From JBFLVN01 sp040758475 (GTDB lineage Bacteria; JAGRBM01), in the NCBI GenBank assembly GCA_040758475.1, contig JBFLVN010000148.1, positions 1-9,177 on the forward strand: DNA of 9,177 nt, in the 5' to 3' direction. Under the pieces are notes generated by a model. The model saw nothing but the letters and a program-made list of their open reading frames with translations, was not told the origin of the DNA and ran no database searches. The translations under genes and the position numbers were made by a program. Of the stretch, positions 1 to 5,547 are shown piece after piece (positions within the stretch are counted from its first letter, which is position 1; each line of letters begins with the position of its first letter).

Positions 1-8
1 CCGCGGCA

Positions 9-29
9 CCCTCTCCCAAGGGGAGAGGG
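9..29. repeat. GC-rich stem-loop after the dsbA-like gene
   Basis: A perfect 9-bp inverted repeat: CCCTCTCCC at 9-17 pairs with GGGAGAGGG at 21-29 around a 3-nt loop (AAG). It lies 25 nt past the stop codon of the minus-strand DsbA-like gene, so it could end transcription of the mglB-mglA-dsbA block. There is no T-tract on the minus-strand side, so it is not a canonical intrinsic terminator. Short CCCTCTCCC/GGGAGAGGG hairpins also occur as dispersed intergenic repeats in many GC-rich genomes, and this may be one of them. The window edge stops me seeing what lies beyond. Confidence 0.5.
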
Positions 30-54
30 GCATCAAAGCAAGAGCGGTAATTCT

Positions 55-669
55 TCAATTGGCTTCTTTTCTCTTCTCAAGCGCCTTCTGGATCATCCGT
101 TCGATCTCTTCGACCGGCTGGGCGCCGATGAGCCGAAGGCCCTCGATCAAGAGCACCGGCACGACGGTCACGAGGTCGTCCAGGGCCTTTTCCCGATTGT
201 CTTGCACGGTGTCGAAGAATTCTTCTTCATCGAGCGCTTTGGAGAGCGCCGCTCCGTCGAGCCCCACCCTCTCACCGAGGCCCCGAAGGACCTGGTGATC
301 GCCGATGTCCTGCGCTTCGAGAAAATAGGCCTTGAAAACCAAATCCCGGAATTCTTCGAGCTTCCCCTGGGCGCGGGCGAACTCGGCGGCTTCCAGGGCG
401 AGGTGCGTGTTGGGAAGGTGCTCGGGCCGGCGGATGGGGATTTTCCACTCGGCCGCCAGGGCACCCAGCCGTTCCCAGAGGGCGTCCCAGCCCGCTTCGC
501 CCAAAACCGAGGGGCTCGCCCCGCCGGGCGGGAGTTCGGGGTGAATTTCGAAGCCGGTCCAATGGATGTCGAAGCGGTAGGAAGCCGCGAGCTTCTTGAG
601 ATTCTGCTCGAGCAGGTAGCAGTAAGGACAAAGAAAGTCCGAATACAGGGTAATGGCGAGAGGAGTCAC
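55..669 (-). CDS. DsbA family oxidoreductase (FrnE-like thioredoxin fold)
   Basis: A 204-residue protein of the DsbA/FrnE/2-hydroxychromene-2-carboxylate isomerase superfamily, predicted to exchange thiols and disulfides. The N-terminus has the first thioredoxin strand (ITLYSDFLCPYC), with a CPYC redox motif at about residues 14-17. A helical insertion follows. Near residues 168-172 a VTVVPVLLI segment carries the cis-proline loop expected opposite the CXXC, followed by a closing helix and a basic tail. I see no signal peptide, since the redox strand starts within a few residues of the N-terminus. It is therefore probably cytoplasmic like FrnE, not a periplasmic DsbA. The CPYC pair argues against the isomerase branch, which usually has serine here. 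The start is GTG with no obvious Shine-Dalgarno. It follows mglA by 28 nt on the same strand and is probably co-transcribed. The substrate is unknown. Confidence 0.88.
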   Translation of the reverse strand: MTPLAITLYSDFLCPYCYLLEQNLKKLAASYRFDIHWTGFEIHPELPPGGASPSVLGEAGWDALWERLGALAAEWKIPIRRPEHLPNTHLALEAAEFARAQGKLEEFRDLVFKAYFLEAQDIGDHQVLRGLGERVGLDGAALSKALDEEEFFDTVQDNREKALDDLVTVVPVLLIEGLRLIGAQPVEEIERMIQKALEKRKEAN

Positions 670-697
670 GAAAAAACCGGAGGCAGCCGAAGAGGGG

Positions 698-1285
698 CTA
701 TTTGCCCTTCTTGAGTTCCTGAAGAACGAGCTTGGCCACCATCTTGAGGGTCTCGAAGACGCCCTCGCCCGAAGCCGCGCAGGCCTCGAAGGCGGGCACG
801 TTGAGGGGATTCAAGAGCTTCTGGAGTTCATCCACCGGCGCGGCGTTGGGAAGGTCGCGTTTGTTCCACTGCATGACATAGGGGACCTTGCCCAGGTCGT
901 ACCCCTGTTCGGCCATGTTGGTCTTCAAATTCTCGACGCTCTCGATGTTGGCTTCCATGCGCTCGACCTGGGAGTCGGCCACGAAGACGACGCCGTCCAC
1001 GCCCTTGAGGATCAGCTTGCGGGAGGCGTCGTAGAAGACCTGCCCGGGCACGGTATAGAGATGGAAGCGGGTCTTAAAGCCCCGGATCTCACCGAGCGAG
1101 AGGGGAAGGAAGTCGAAGAAAAGCGTCCGCTCGGTCTCGGTCGCGAGCGAGATGAGCTTCCCCTTGGCGTCCGGAGAAGTTTTTCCGTAGATGTGCTGCA
1201 AGTTCGTCGTCTTCCCGCAGAGGCCCGGGCCGTAATAGACGATCTTGCAGTTGATCTCCCGAGAGCTGTAGTTGATGAAAGACAC
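698..1285 (-). CDS. mglA: MglA-type small Ras-like GTPase
   Basis: A 195-residue GTPase of the bacterial MglA family. The P-loop GPGLCGKTT is at residues 19-27. The switch II region reads TVPGQVFY, which in MglA replaces the DxxG of eukaryotic Ras proteins. The base-recognition motif is NKRD (in QWNKRDLPNA). The protein spans a complete G domain of the usual family length. In Myxococcus xanthus, MglA-GTP sits at the leading cell pole and drives gliding and pilus polarity, and MglB regulates its GTPase cycle. In other lineages the pair serves polarity or motility functions, so I infer that general role only. The start is GTG; it is chosen because the first residues (MSFINYSSREINCKIVYYG) match the usual family N-terminus. 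It lies 46 nt downstream of mglB in the same direction, the order seen in Myxococcus. Confidence 0.95.
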   Translation of the reverse strand: MSFINYSSREINCKIVYYGPGLCGKTTNLQHIYGKTSPDAKGKLISLATETERTLFFDFLPLSLGEIRGFKTRFHLYTVPGQVFYDASRKLILKGVDGVVFVADSQVERMEANIESVENLKTNMAEQGYDLGKVPYVMQWNKRDLPNAAPVDELQKLLNPLNVPAFEACAASGEGVFETLKMVAKLVLQELKKGK

Positions 1286-1331
1286 TGCTTGACCCCGCTC
1301 GGGTTAGATTCTTCCCGAACCCGTCCGCTCG

Positions 1332-1817
1332 TTACTCGCTGAACAGGTTGTCGATGTCGTCGTCCGTGATCTCCGCGAAAGGCGTGGAGCCGCCCCCCTC
1401 GGCCTCGGCCTTCTGGGCGAGGCGGTCGAAGATCTTGCCCAGCTCATCGCCCGCCTTCTTGACCCGGAGACGGACGAGGCCCAAGGAGCTCCTCTCGTCG
1501 AAGATCACGACGAGAATGACGCGCCCCCCGATGATCGAAATGTGAAGATTGTCGCGCTCCCCTTCGTGGAAGAGGATCGAGAATTCCTTCTCCCCGAGGA
1601 GCTTGGCGAGGCCGCCCGTCGCGGCGATGTTGCCGGCGGTGAGCGACGCCAGGGAGGTCGTGTCCAGATTTTCGGTTTCGCCCGCGTGCGCGATCAACTG
1701 GCCGTTCTTGTCCACGAGGAAAACGACCTTCGCGTTTGCTTCACCGACGAGTTTCTGGATCACGGCCGCGATTTCGTGAAACTCGGCCTCGTACATCACG
1801 AAATTCGGGCCAGCCAT
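1332..1817 (-). CDS. mglB: MglB, roadblock/LC7 regulator of MglA
   Basis: A 161-residue roadblock/LC7-domain protein, the cognate regulator of MglA. The core (NAKVVFLVDKNGQLIAHAG, TTSLASLTAGNIAATGGLA, VILVVIFDERSSLGLVRLR) matches Myxococcus-type MglB almost motif for motif. It ends in the conserved acidic tail FAEITDDDIDNLFSE. In the family a homodimer binds one MglA and speeds GTP hydrolysis; the C-terminal helix has been linked to nucleotide exchange. I chose the ATG at 1817 over the upstream TTG at 1928: AAGGAG lies at 1825-1830, 7 nt before the ATG, and the N-terminus MAGPNFVMYEAEF then fits the family. The 37 extra residues of the longer reading resemble no family N-terminus and would cover a promoter candidate. 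It is the first gene of an apparent mglB-mglA-dsbA transcription unit. Confidence 0.95.
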   Translation of the reverse strand: MAGPNFVMYEAEFHEIAAVIQKLVGEANAKVVFLVDKNGQLIAHAGETENLDTTSLASLTAGNIAATGGLAKLLGEKEFSILFHEGERDNLHISIIGGRVILVVIFDERSSLGLVRLRVKKAGDELGKIFDRLAQKAEAEGGGSTPFAEITDDDIDNLFSE

Positions 1818-1824
1818 GAACGCA

Positions 1825-1830
1825 CTCCTT
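1825..1830 (-). promoter_or_regulatory. Shine-Dalgarno deciding the mglB start
   Basis: On the minus strand AAGGAG sits 7 nt upstream of the ATG at 1817. It is an optimal ribosome binding site and selects this start over the TTG 111 nt upstream. Confidence 0.8.
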
Positions 1831-1898
1831 GAGGAAAGATGCTCAAACCTTACCGGCTTTGGGCAACCCGCCGGATCAACTCTGGCTAGATGCGGGAA

Positions 1899-1928
1899 AT
1901 CATTACCGAAACCGGCAATTCCCGTCAA
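1899..1928 (-). promoter_or_regulatory. Candidate sigma-70 type promoter for mglB-mglA-dsbA
   Basis: In the 141-nt gap between recR and mglB the minus strand reads TTGACG (1923-1928), an 18-nt spacer, then AATGAT (1899-1904). That is five of six matches to the -35 consensus and four of six to the -10. Transcription would start near 1892, giving a leader of about 75 nt before mglB. It was found by eye and the -10 is mediocre. I see no convincing terminator in the rest of the gap, so read-through from recR is also possible. Confidence 0.4.
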
Positions 1929-1958
1929 CCCAACCCCACCTTCACGGGCCCCCCTGGG

Positions 1959-2561
1959 TTAGCCGATCCGCGTCCGGCCTTCAAGGGCGCGGGAGAGGGT
2001 CGCCCGGTCCAGGTATTCGAGTTCGCCCCCGATGGGAACGCCGTAGGCGATGCGGCTGAGTCCCACGCCCGCCCCCTTTAGTTCGCGGCTTAGGTACAGG
2101 GCGGTCGCCTCGCCCTCCACCCCCGTGCCCGTCGCGAGCACGATCTCGCGCACGCCGCCGCGCCGGACCCGTTCGAGGAGTTCCTGGATACGGATTTCCT
2201 CGGGACCCACTTCGTCCAGCGGGGAGAGGACGCCGTGGAGGACGTGGTAGACACCCCCGAAGCCCCCCGCCCCTTCCAGGGCCAGGAGGTCCTGGACCCG
2301 CTCGACCACGCAAACGAGGCCCTTGTCGCGCCGAGGGGAAGAACAAATCGCGCAGAGATCGCCCACGGCGTAGTTGAAGCACTCACGGCAAAACGAGACC
2401 TTTTCCTTCACCTCGACGAGGGCCTCGGCCAGAGAGCGGGCGTATTCGGCCTCTTCCCCCAGGATGTGGAAGGCGAGCCGCGCGGCCGTCTTGCGCCCGA
2501 TGCCGGGGAGCTTGGAGAGTTCGGCGACGAGGCGCTCGATGGGATCGCCGGGAGGGGTCAT
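1959..2561 (-). CDS. recR: Recombination protein RecR
   Basis: A full-length RecR of 200 residues, the zinc-finger and Toprim DNA-repair protein that works with RecO and RecF to load RecA at gaps. A helix-hairpin-helix motif is at about residues 17-30 (KLPGIGRKTAARLA). A four-cysteine zinc finger has C58, C61, C70 and C73. The Toprim domain starts near residue 80 (GLVCVVERVQD), with its second acidic motif at about 142-152 (LATGTGVEGEA). The usual C-terminal signature EYLDRATLSRALEGR is present. The ATG at 2561 overlaps the ybaB stop by 4 nt (ATGA), so translation of the two is probably coupled. All family hallmarks are intact. Confidence 0.97.
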   Translation of the reverse strand: MTPPGDPIERLVAELSKLPGIGRKTAARLAFHILGEEAEYARSLAEALVEVKEKVSFCRECFNYAVGDLCAICSSPRRDKGLVCVVERVQDLLALEGAGGFGGVYHVLHGVLSPLDEVGPEEIRIQELLERVRRGGVREIVLATGTGVEGEATALYLSRELKGAGVGLSRIAYGVPIGGELEYLDRATLSRALEGRTRIG

Positions 2562-2929
2562 CGGAGTTTTCCAAGAAGGCCCGAAAGATCGAGGCCCGGA
2601 GGGAGGGGAAGGCTTGTGAGGAGCTTGCCGCGTTCTTCTTCCGCGCGCTCGGCGGCGCGCCGGAGCCCTTCGTTGATCGCGGCGAGGAGGAGGTCTTCGA
2701 GCATCTTGACGTCCCGGGGATCGACGGCCGCCGGGTCGATCTTCACTTCGCGGATCGTGCCGTCGGCGCCCGCCACGACGCGGACCATGCCGCCACCGCT
2801 AGAGGCCTCGACCGTGAGGCGCGAGAGGCCCTCTTCGATCTCCTTGCGTTTTTGTTCCATGTCCCGGGCGATCTGCTGGGCTTGCTGGAAGAGGGCGCCA
2901 AAGCCGCCGGGGGAATTGCTATCGGGCAT
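2558..2929 (-). CDS. ybaB: YbaB/EbfC family nucleoid-associated protein
   Basis: A 123-residue YbaB/EbfC-type DNA-binding protein. The family forms dimers that bind DNA as nucleoid-associated factors, and its gene is usually adjacent to recR. A long N-terminal helix (FGALFQQAQQIARDMEQKRKE) leads into the conserved strand region (LTVEASSGGGMVRVVAGADGTIREVKIDP). The typical helix DVKMLEDLLLAAINEGLRRAAE follows. The last 20 or so residues (LPLPPGLDLSGLLGKL) are the low-complexity tail common in the family. It overlaps recR by 4 nt. The gene normally upstream of ybaB, dnaX, is absent here; a divergent hydrolase gene takes its place. Confidence 0.95.
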   Translation of the reverse strand: MPDSNSPGGFGALFQQAQQIARDMEQKRKEIEEGLSRLTVEASSGGGMVRVVAGADGTIREVKIDPAAVDPRDVKMLEDLLLAAINEGLRRAAERAEEERGKLLTSLPLPPGLDLSGLLGKLR

Positions 2930-2959
2930 CGTTCAAAAGGCTCGAAAGGCCGTTTTCGG

Positions 2960-2989
2960 AGTATGGCACTCGCGTTTTTTGAGGGTCAA
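2960..2989 (-). promoter_or_regulatory. Candidate promoter for ybaB-recR
   Basis: In the divergent gap between ybaB and the SGNH hydrolase gene the minus strand reads TTGACC (2984-2989), an 18-nt spacer, then CATACT (2960-2965). This is five of six matches to the -35 and four of six to the -10. Transcription would start near 2953, giving a leader of about 24 nt. The site overlaps an alternative ATG (2963) of the plus-strand gene, which slightly favours the later start of that gene. Identified by eye only. Confidence 0.4.
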
Positions 2990-3004
2990 ACTGGGCAGCC
3001 AAGC

Positions 3005-4183
3005 ATGCTTGAAAAACCCCTCCAAAGCCGCGCCGTGCGCGGGGCCGTGCTGCTCGCGGCGGGCCTTCTCGGCTTTCTATTGCTCGAGGGTCTCGCCCGT
3101 TTGCTCGAACCCGGCGAGAAATACTTCCATGCGCGCCTCTTCCAAAAACTCCCGGCCGCCGACGCCGCGCGCCTGAATGCCCTCCTGGCTTCCGAATCGG
3201 CGAAATTCGAAGCGACCTATCGCCTGGGGGCTAGCCAGGTGCTGGATACGGAAAATTTCGTCATCGACCCAACCCTGGTCTACCGGCTCGCTCCTTCGCT
3301 TTCCCAAAAGTCCCTCAACTTCACGCTCCGGCCCGAAATCCGAGAGGAGGAGAGATGGACCTATAACGCGAACGCCGAGGGCTGGCGCGGGCTTATTCCT
3401 TCTCCCAAGGAACCGGGGGAACTGCGAATCGTAACGCTGGGAGACTCCACGACCTACGGATGGGGGTTGGAGGAAGAAGAAAGCTGGCCCGCGAGGCTCG
3501 CCAAGGAACTTGGAAATCCCTGGGGCGTCTTCAACCGGGCCGTGCCGGGATACACGAGTTACCAGGGCTCCCTTCTGTCCACGGAAGCAAATTCCCTTTC
3601 CGCCGATATGGTGACGATCGGCTACGGCGCCAACGACGCCATGCCCTACCCCCTTCGGGAAGAAGAAATCGCAAAGCGCATTTCCATCCCCCTGGCCGGA
3701 GTGGCCGGCCGGCTTGCCTTGCCCCGGCTGCTCGCGCGGCTTTTCTTCCGGATGTTTCCCAAGCCCGAGCCCACGAACCGGGTCCCCCCGGAGGAGTACG
3801 AAAAACGCCTGGGGGAAATATCCAAGCACGTGCGGGAGAAATCGGAGCCCTTGCTCCTTAGCCTTTGCGTCAGCGATCCCCGCTACGAGGAAGCACTCGG
3901 CCGGGTATCCAAGACGGAAGGAATCCCGCTCCTCCGTTTCGAGGCCGGGGAAGAACCCACGTGGATCGAACCCGGCGGAACGGCTAAGTGCTCCGCGGCG
4001 GAAGTCCTGGAACAGGCGGGAAAATCCGCTTCGGCCCCGAGCGCCTTGGAAAAGACGCGGCACCTGGCGGGCGACGAGCGGAAAAGTTTTTTCGCGGACG
4101 ATTGCCACCCCACGCCCTGGGGCGCGCTCGTGATCGCCAAATCGATCGCCTGCCGGATTGAATCTCTTCGGAGGAGTCTTTGA
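3005..4183 (+). CDS. Membrane-anchored SGNH/GDSL hydrolase-like protein
   Basis: From the ATG at 3005 this is 392 residues. A basic N-terminus is followed by one hydrophobic segment at about residues 14-32 (GAVLLAAGLLGFLLLEGLA), best read as a signal anchor with the rest outside the cytoplasm. The SGNH blocks appear in order: GDST with S148 as likely nucleophile, an asparagine-glycine block (NRAVPGYTSYQG), GAND with N210, and DDCH with D365 and H368 in DxxH spacing. Such enzymes are esterases, lipases or O-acetyl-transferring/removing enzymes on carbohydrates. Anchoring fits a cell-envelope substrate, but none can be named. An insertion of about 150 residues separates GAND from DDCH. An in-frame ATG at 2963 would add 14 residues; neither start has a good ribosome binding site. 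I prefer 3005 for the clean charged N-terminus. The next gene begins 1 nt after this stop. Confidence 0.85.
   Translation: MLEKPLQSRAVRGAVLLAAGLLGFLLLEGLARLLEPGEKYFHARLFQKLPAADAARLNALLASESAKFEATYRLGASQVLDTENFVIDPTLVYRLAPSLSQKSLNFTLRPEIREEERWTYNANAEGWRGLIPSPKEPGELRIVTLGDSTTYGWGLEEEESWPARLAKELGNPWGVFNRAVPGYTSYQGSLLSTEANSLSADMVTIGYGANDAMPYPLREEEIAKRISIPLAGVAGRLALPRLLARLFFRMFPKPEPTNRVPPEEYEKRLGEISKHVREKSEPLLLSLCVSDPRYEEALGRVSKTEGIPLLRFEAGEEPTWIEPGGTAKCSAAEVLEQAGKSASAPSALEKTRHLAGDERKSFFADDCHPTPWGALVIAKSIACRIESLRRSL
4170..4176 (+). promoter_or_regulatory. Shine-Dalgarno deciding the esterase start
   Basis: GGAGGAG lies 8 nt before the GTG at 4185, inside the last codons of the SGNH gene. It fixes the esterase start at this GTG and not at the TTG at 4158, and implies translational coupling. 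Confidence 0.8.
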
Positions 4184-4184
4184 C

Positions 4185-4853
4185 GTGACGCAAGAGTTTT
4201 CCCTCGTCCACACCTACCGGCGCCCCGACGTACGGAGCGATGGCGCCCCGCCCCTCCTCCTCGCCCTCCACGGGATCGGCAGCAACGAAAAGGATTTGAT
4301 CGGCCTCCAGCCCCATCTGGACGGCCGCTTCCTTGTCGTGAGCGCCCGGGCGCCGTACGACTACGCCTTCCCCGGCGGTTACAGCTGGTTTGGCCTCGAA
4401 ATCGGCCCGCAGGGTGTCAAAGTCGATCTCGAACAGGCCGAAGAGAGCCGGAAGAAACTCGTCAAATTCCTGGATGAAATCGTTGCCGTGTACAGAGCCG
4501 ATCCGGGGCGCGTCTACCTCATGGGCTTTAGCCAGGGATCCATCATGTCCTTCGCGATTCTTTCGAGCGTCCCTGAAAAGCTCGCGGGCGTTGTCGCCAT
4601 GAGCGGAAGGTTCATGCCCGATCTCTTCCCCCGCCAACCCGATGAAAAGACCTTGAAAGATTTCCCGGTGATGGTCGTCCACGGGACGCACGACGAAGTG
4701 CTCCCCGTCCAGAACGCCCGCGCCACACGCGACCTTCTCTCCAAACTCCCCGTGCGCCTTTCCTACAAGGAATACCCCATGGGCCACGAAGTCTCGGCCG
4801 AAAGCATCCGGGATGTGCGGGAATGGTTGAAAGCGGAGCTGGATAGGAAATAG
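4185..4853 (+). CDS. Alpha/beta hydrolase, carboxylesterase/phospholipase family
   Basis: A 222-residue serine hydrolase of the YpfH/carboxylesterase (abhydrolase_2) group. The oxyanion strand reads LLLALHGIGSNEKD (residues 24-37). The nucleophile elbow is GFSQGS with S116. The acid is D170 in VVHGTHDEVLP and the base is H201 in YPMGHEVS, so the triad is complete and ordered as in the family. Length is typical. No signal peptide or membrane segment is visible, so it is probably cytosolic and acts on small esters; the substrate is not evident. The GTG start is set by GGAGGAG 8 nt upstream. It follows the SGNH gene by 1 nt, so the two hydrolases are probably made together and may act in one pathway. 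It converges with the ParE-like gene, with a 20-nt gap. Confidence 0.9.
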   Translation: MTQEFSLVHTYRRPDVRSDGAPPLLLALHGIGSNEKDLIGLQPHLDGRFLVVSARAPYDYAFPGGYSWFGLEIGPQGVKVDLEQAEESRKKLVKFLDEIVAVYRADPGRVYLMGFSQGSIMSFAILSSVPEKLAGVVAMSGRFMPDLFPRQPDEKTLKDFPVMVVHGTHDEVLPVQNARATRDLLSKLPVRLSYKEYPMGHEVSAESIRDVREWLKAELDRK

Positions 4854-4873
4854 ACCGCTAAATCAGCCGGAAA

Positions 4874-5167
4874 CTATTTAATCTTCTCGGGATCAAAAAG
4901 CCGATGACCTTCGAAGACTGTGAGGATGAATACGGTACCGGATTCAATGCGGTAAACGAGGCGGTAGTTTCCAAAAAATATTTCGCGGACGGAAGGATCA
5001 TCGATTTCCGGGACTTGGCGGCCTGACTGGGGGAAGCGTGCCACCCGGCGGGCCCTCGCTTGAACGCGCGTGAAAAAGATATCCGCCGCTCCGGGTTTGT
5101 CCTTGGCGATGTATTCGCAAACAGCCCAAAGCTCCCGCTCGGCGCGGGCAGACCAACGCAGCCTCAT
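4874..5167 (-). CDS. RelE/ParE family toxin
   Basis: A 97-residue protein with the small alpha-beta layout of the RelE/ParE superfamily. A first strand and helices (LRWSARAERELWAVCEYIAK) lead to the conserved loop FPQSGRQVPE, then strands VREIFFGNYRLVYRI and VFILTVFEGHR. The VREI...YRLVYRI...VFEGHR pattern is typical of ParE-type toxins. Members inhibit DNA gyrase (ParE) or cut ribosome-associated mRNA (RelE); sequence alone does not decide which, though the pattern leans to ParE. Its start overlaps the antitoxin stop by 4 nt (ATGA), the usual antitoxin-first coupled layout. The protein is full length and appears intact. Confidence 0.88.
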   Translation of the reverse strand: MRLRWSARAERELWAVCEYIAKDKPGAADIFFTRVQARARRVARFPQSGRQVPEIDDPSVREIFFGNYRLVYRIESGTVFILTVFEGHRLFDPEKIK

Positions 5168-5460
5168 CGAGTACGGCGCGGCTTGCCGAACCGGCGCTTG
5201 AATTCCCGCGTAAGCTCCTCATCGCTCACCGTCCGGCCCGCTTTGACGTCGGCCAACCCTTCCTCGACGGCCGCGATGAAACGCTCGCGCTCGGAAAACC
5301 GGTCGAAATCTTCGGGCGAGATGAGCACGCCGGCCGCCTGGCCGTGATGAGTGACGATGACGGGGGCCCCGCCCTCGCGCACCTGGCGAAAATAACGGGA
5401 CGCCTGATTCTTGAACCGGCCCAGGGGAACGATGCCTTCGCGGATGGAGGGGTTTTTCAT
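5164..5460 (-). CDS. Phd/YefM family antitoxin
   Basis: A 98-residue antitoxin partner of the downstream ParE-like toxin. The N-terminal half has the Phd/YefM DNA-binding fold: RFKNQASRYFRQVREGGAPVI, then VTHHGQAAGVLISPEDFDRF. The C-terminal half is charged and probably helical (FIAAVEEGLADVKAGRTVSDEELTREFKRRFGK), the usual toxin-neutralising segment. Such antitoxins repress their own operon, more strongly with toxin bound. The palindrome directly upstream fits that role. The ATG at 5460 has no clear Shine-Dalgarno. Confidence 0.9.
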   Translation of the reverse strand: MKNPSIREGIVPLGRFKNQASRYFRQVREGGAPVIVTHHGQAAGVLISPEDFDRFSERERFIAAVEEGLADVKAGRTVSDEELTREFKRRFGKPRRTR

Positions 5461-5465
5461 GGGCT

Positions 5466-5495
5466 GAATTTTAGGCTGAATAATAGCCTAAATTC
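5466..5495 (-). promoter_or_regulatory. Palindromic operator/promoter of the Phd-ParE operon
   Basis: An inverted repeat lies just upstream of the antitoxin start: GAATTTTAGGCT (5466-5477) and AGCCTAAATTC (5485-5495), complementary apart from one extra T. The core TTAGGCT/AGCCTAA is a perfect 7-bp match around a 7-nt centre. On the minus strand the centre contains TATTAT (5480-5485), a good -10, so a bound repressor would block the promoter. I see no good -35. A further half-site-like GGCTGAATT lies at 5462-5470. Phd/YefM proteins are known to bind palindromes overlapping their own promoter. Confidence 0.6.
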
Positions 5496-5547
5496 AACTA
5501 CATCTTTTCCTTAAAGCTGGAAATGGCGGCGTGATAACCTTCCCGCC

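Noticed and set aside
653..1342. A 229-codon plus-strand frame over mglA
   Set aside because: It is the complement of the conserved GTPase; its His/Leu/Glu/Val-rich translation has no family resemblance.
1818..1928. An N-terminal extension of MglB from a TTG start
   Set aside because: The ATG at 1817 has an optimal AAGGAG and gives the family-typical N-terminus; the extension has neither.
1921..1960. Inverted repeats (CCCGT/ACGGG and AACCC/GGGTT) after recR as a terminator
   Set aside because: The stems are only 5-6 bp with long loops and no T-tract, so they are not convincing.
2852..3004. An N-terminal extension of the SGNH protein back to 2852
   Set aside because: It would overlap ybaB coding sequence and place about 50 non-conserved residues before the membrane anchor. 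Only the ATG at 2963 remains a weak alternative.
2235..3176. A 313-codon plus-strand frame across recR and ybaB
   Set aside because: It is antisense to two well-supported genes and reads as low-complexity Arg/Ser/Pro-rich sequence without domains.
3077..4213. A 378-codon open frame on the minus strand across the SGNH hydrolase gene
   Set aside because: It lies antisense to a gene with intact catalytic motifs, shows no recognisable domain and is rich in Gly/Arg/Phe/Pro. Long antisense frames of this kind are common in GC-rich coding DNA.
3984..4787. A 267-codon minus-strand frame over the esterase gene
   Set aside because: The plus-strand gene has a complete Ser-Asp-His triad and a strong ribosome binding site; the antisense frame also runs into the SGNH gene and lacks domains.
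4854..4873. A terminator between the convergent esterase and ParE-like genes
   Set aside because: The 20-nt gap holds only a 3-4 bp pairing (CCG/CGG) with no T-run.
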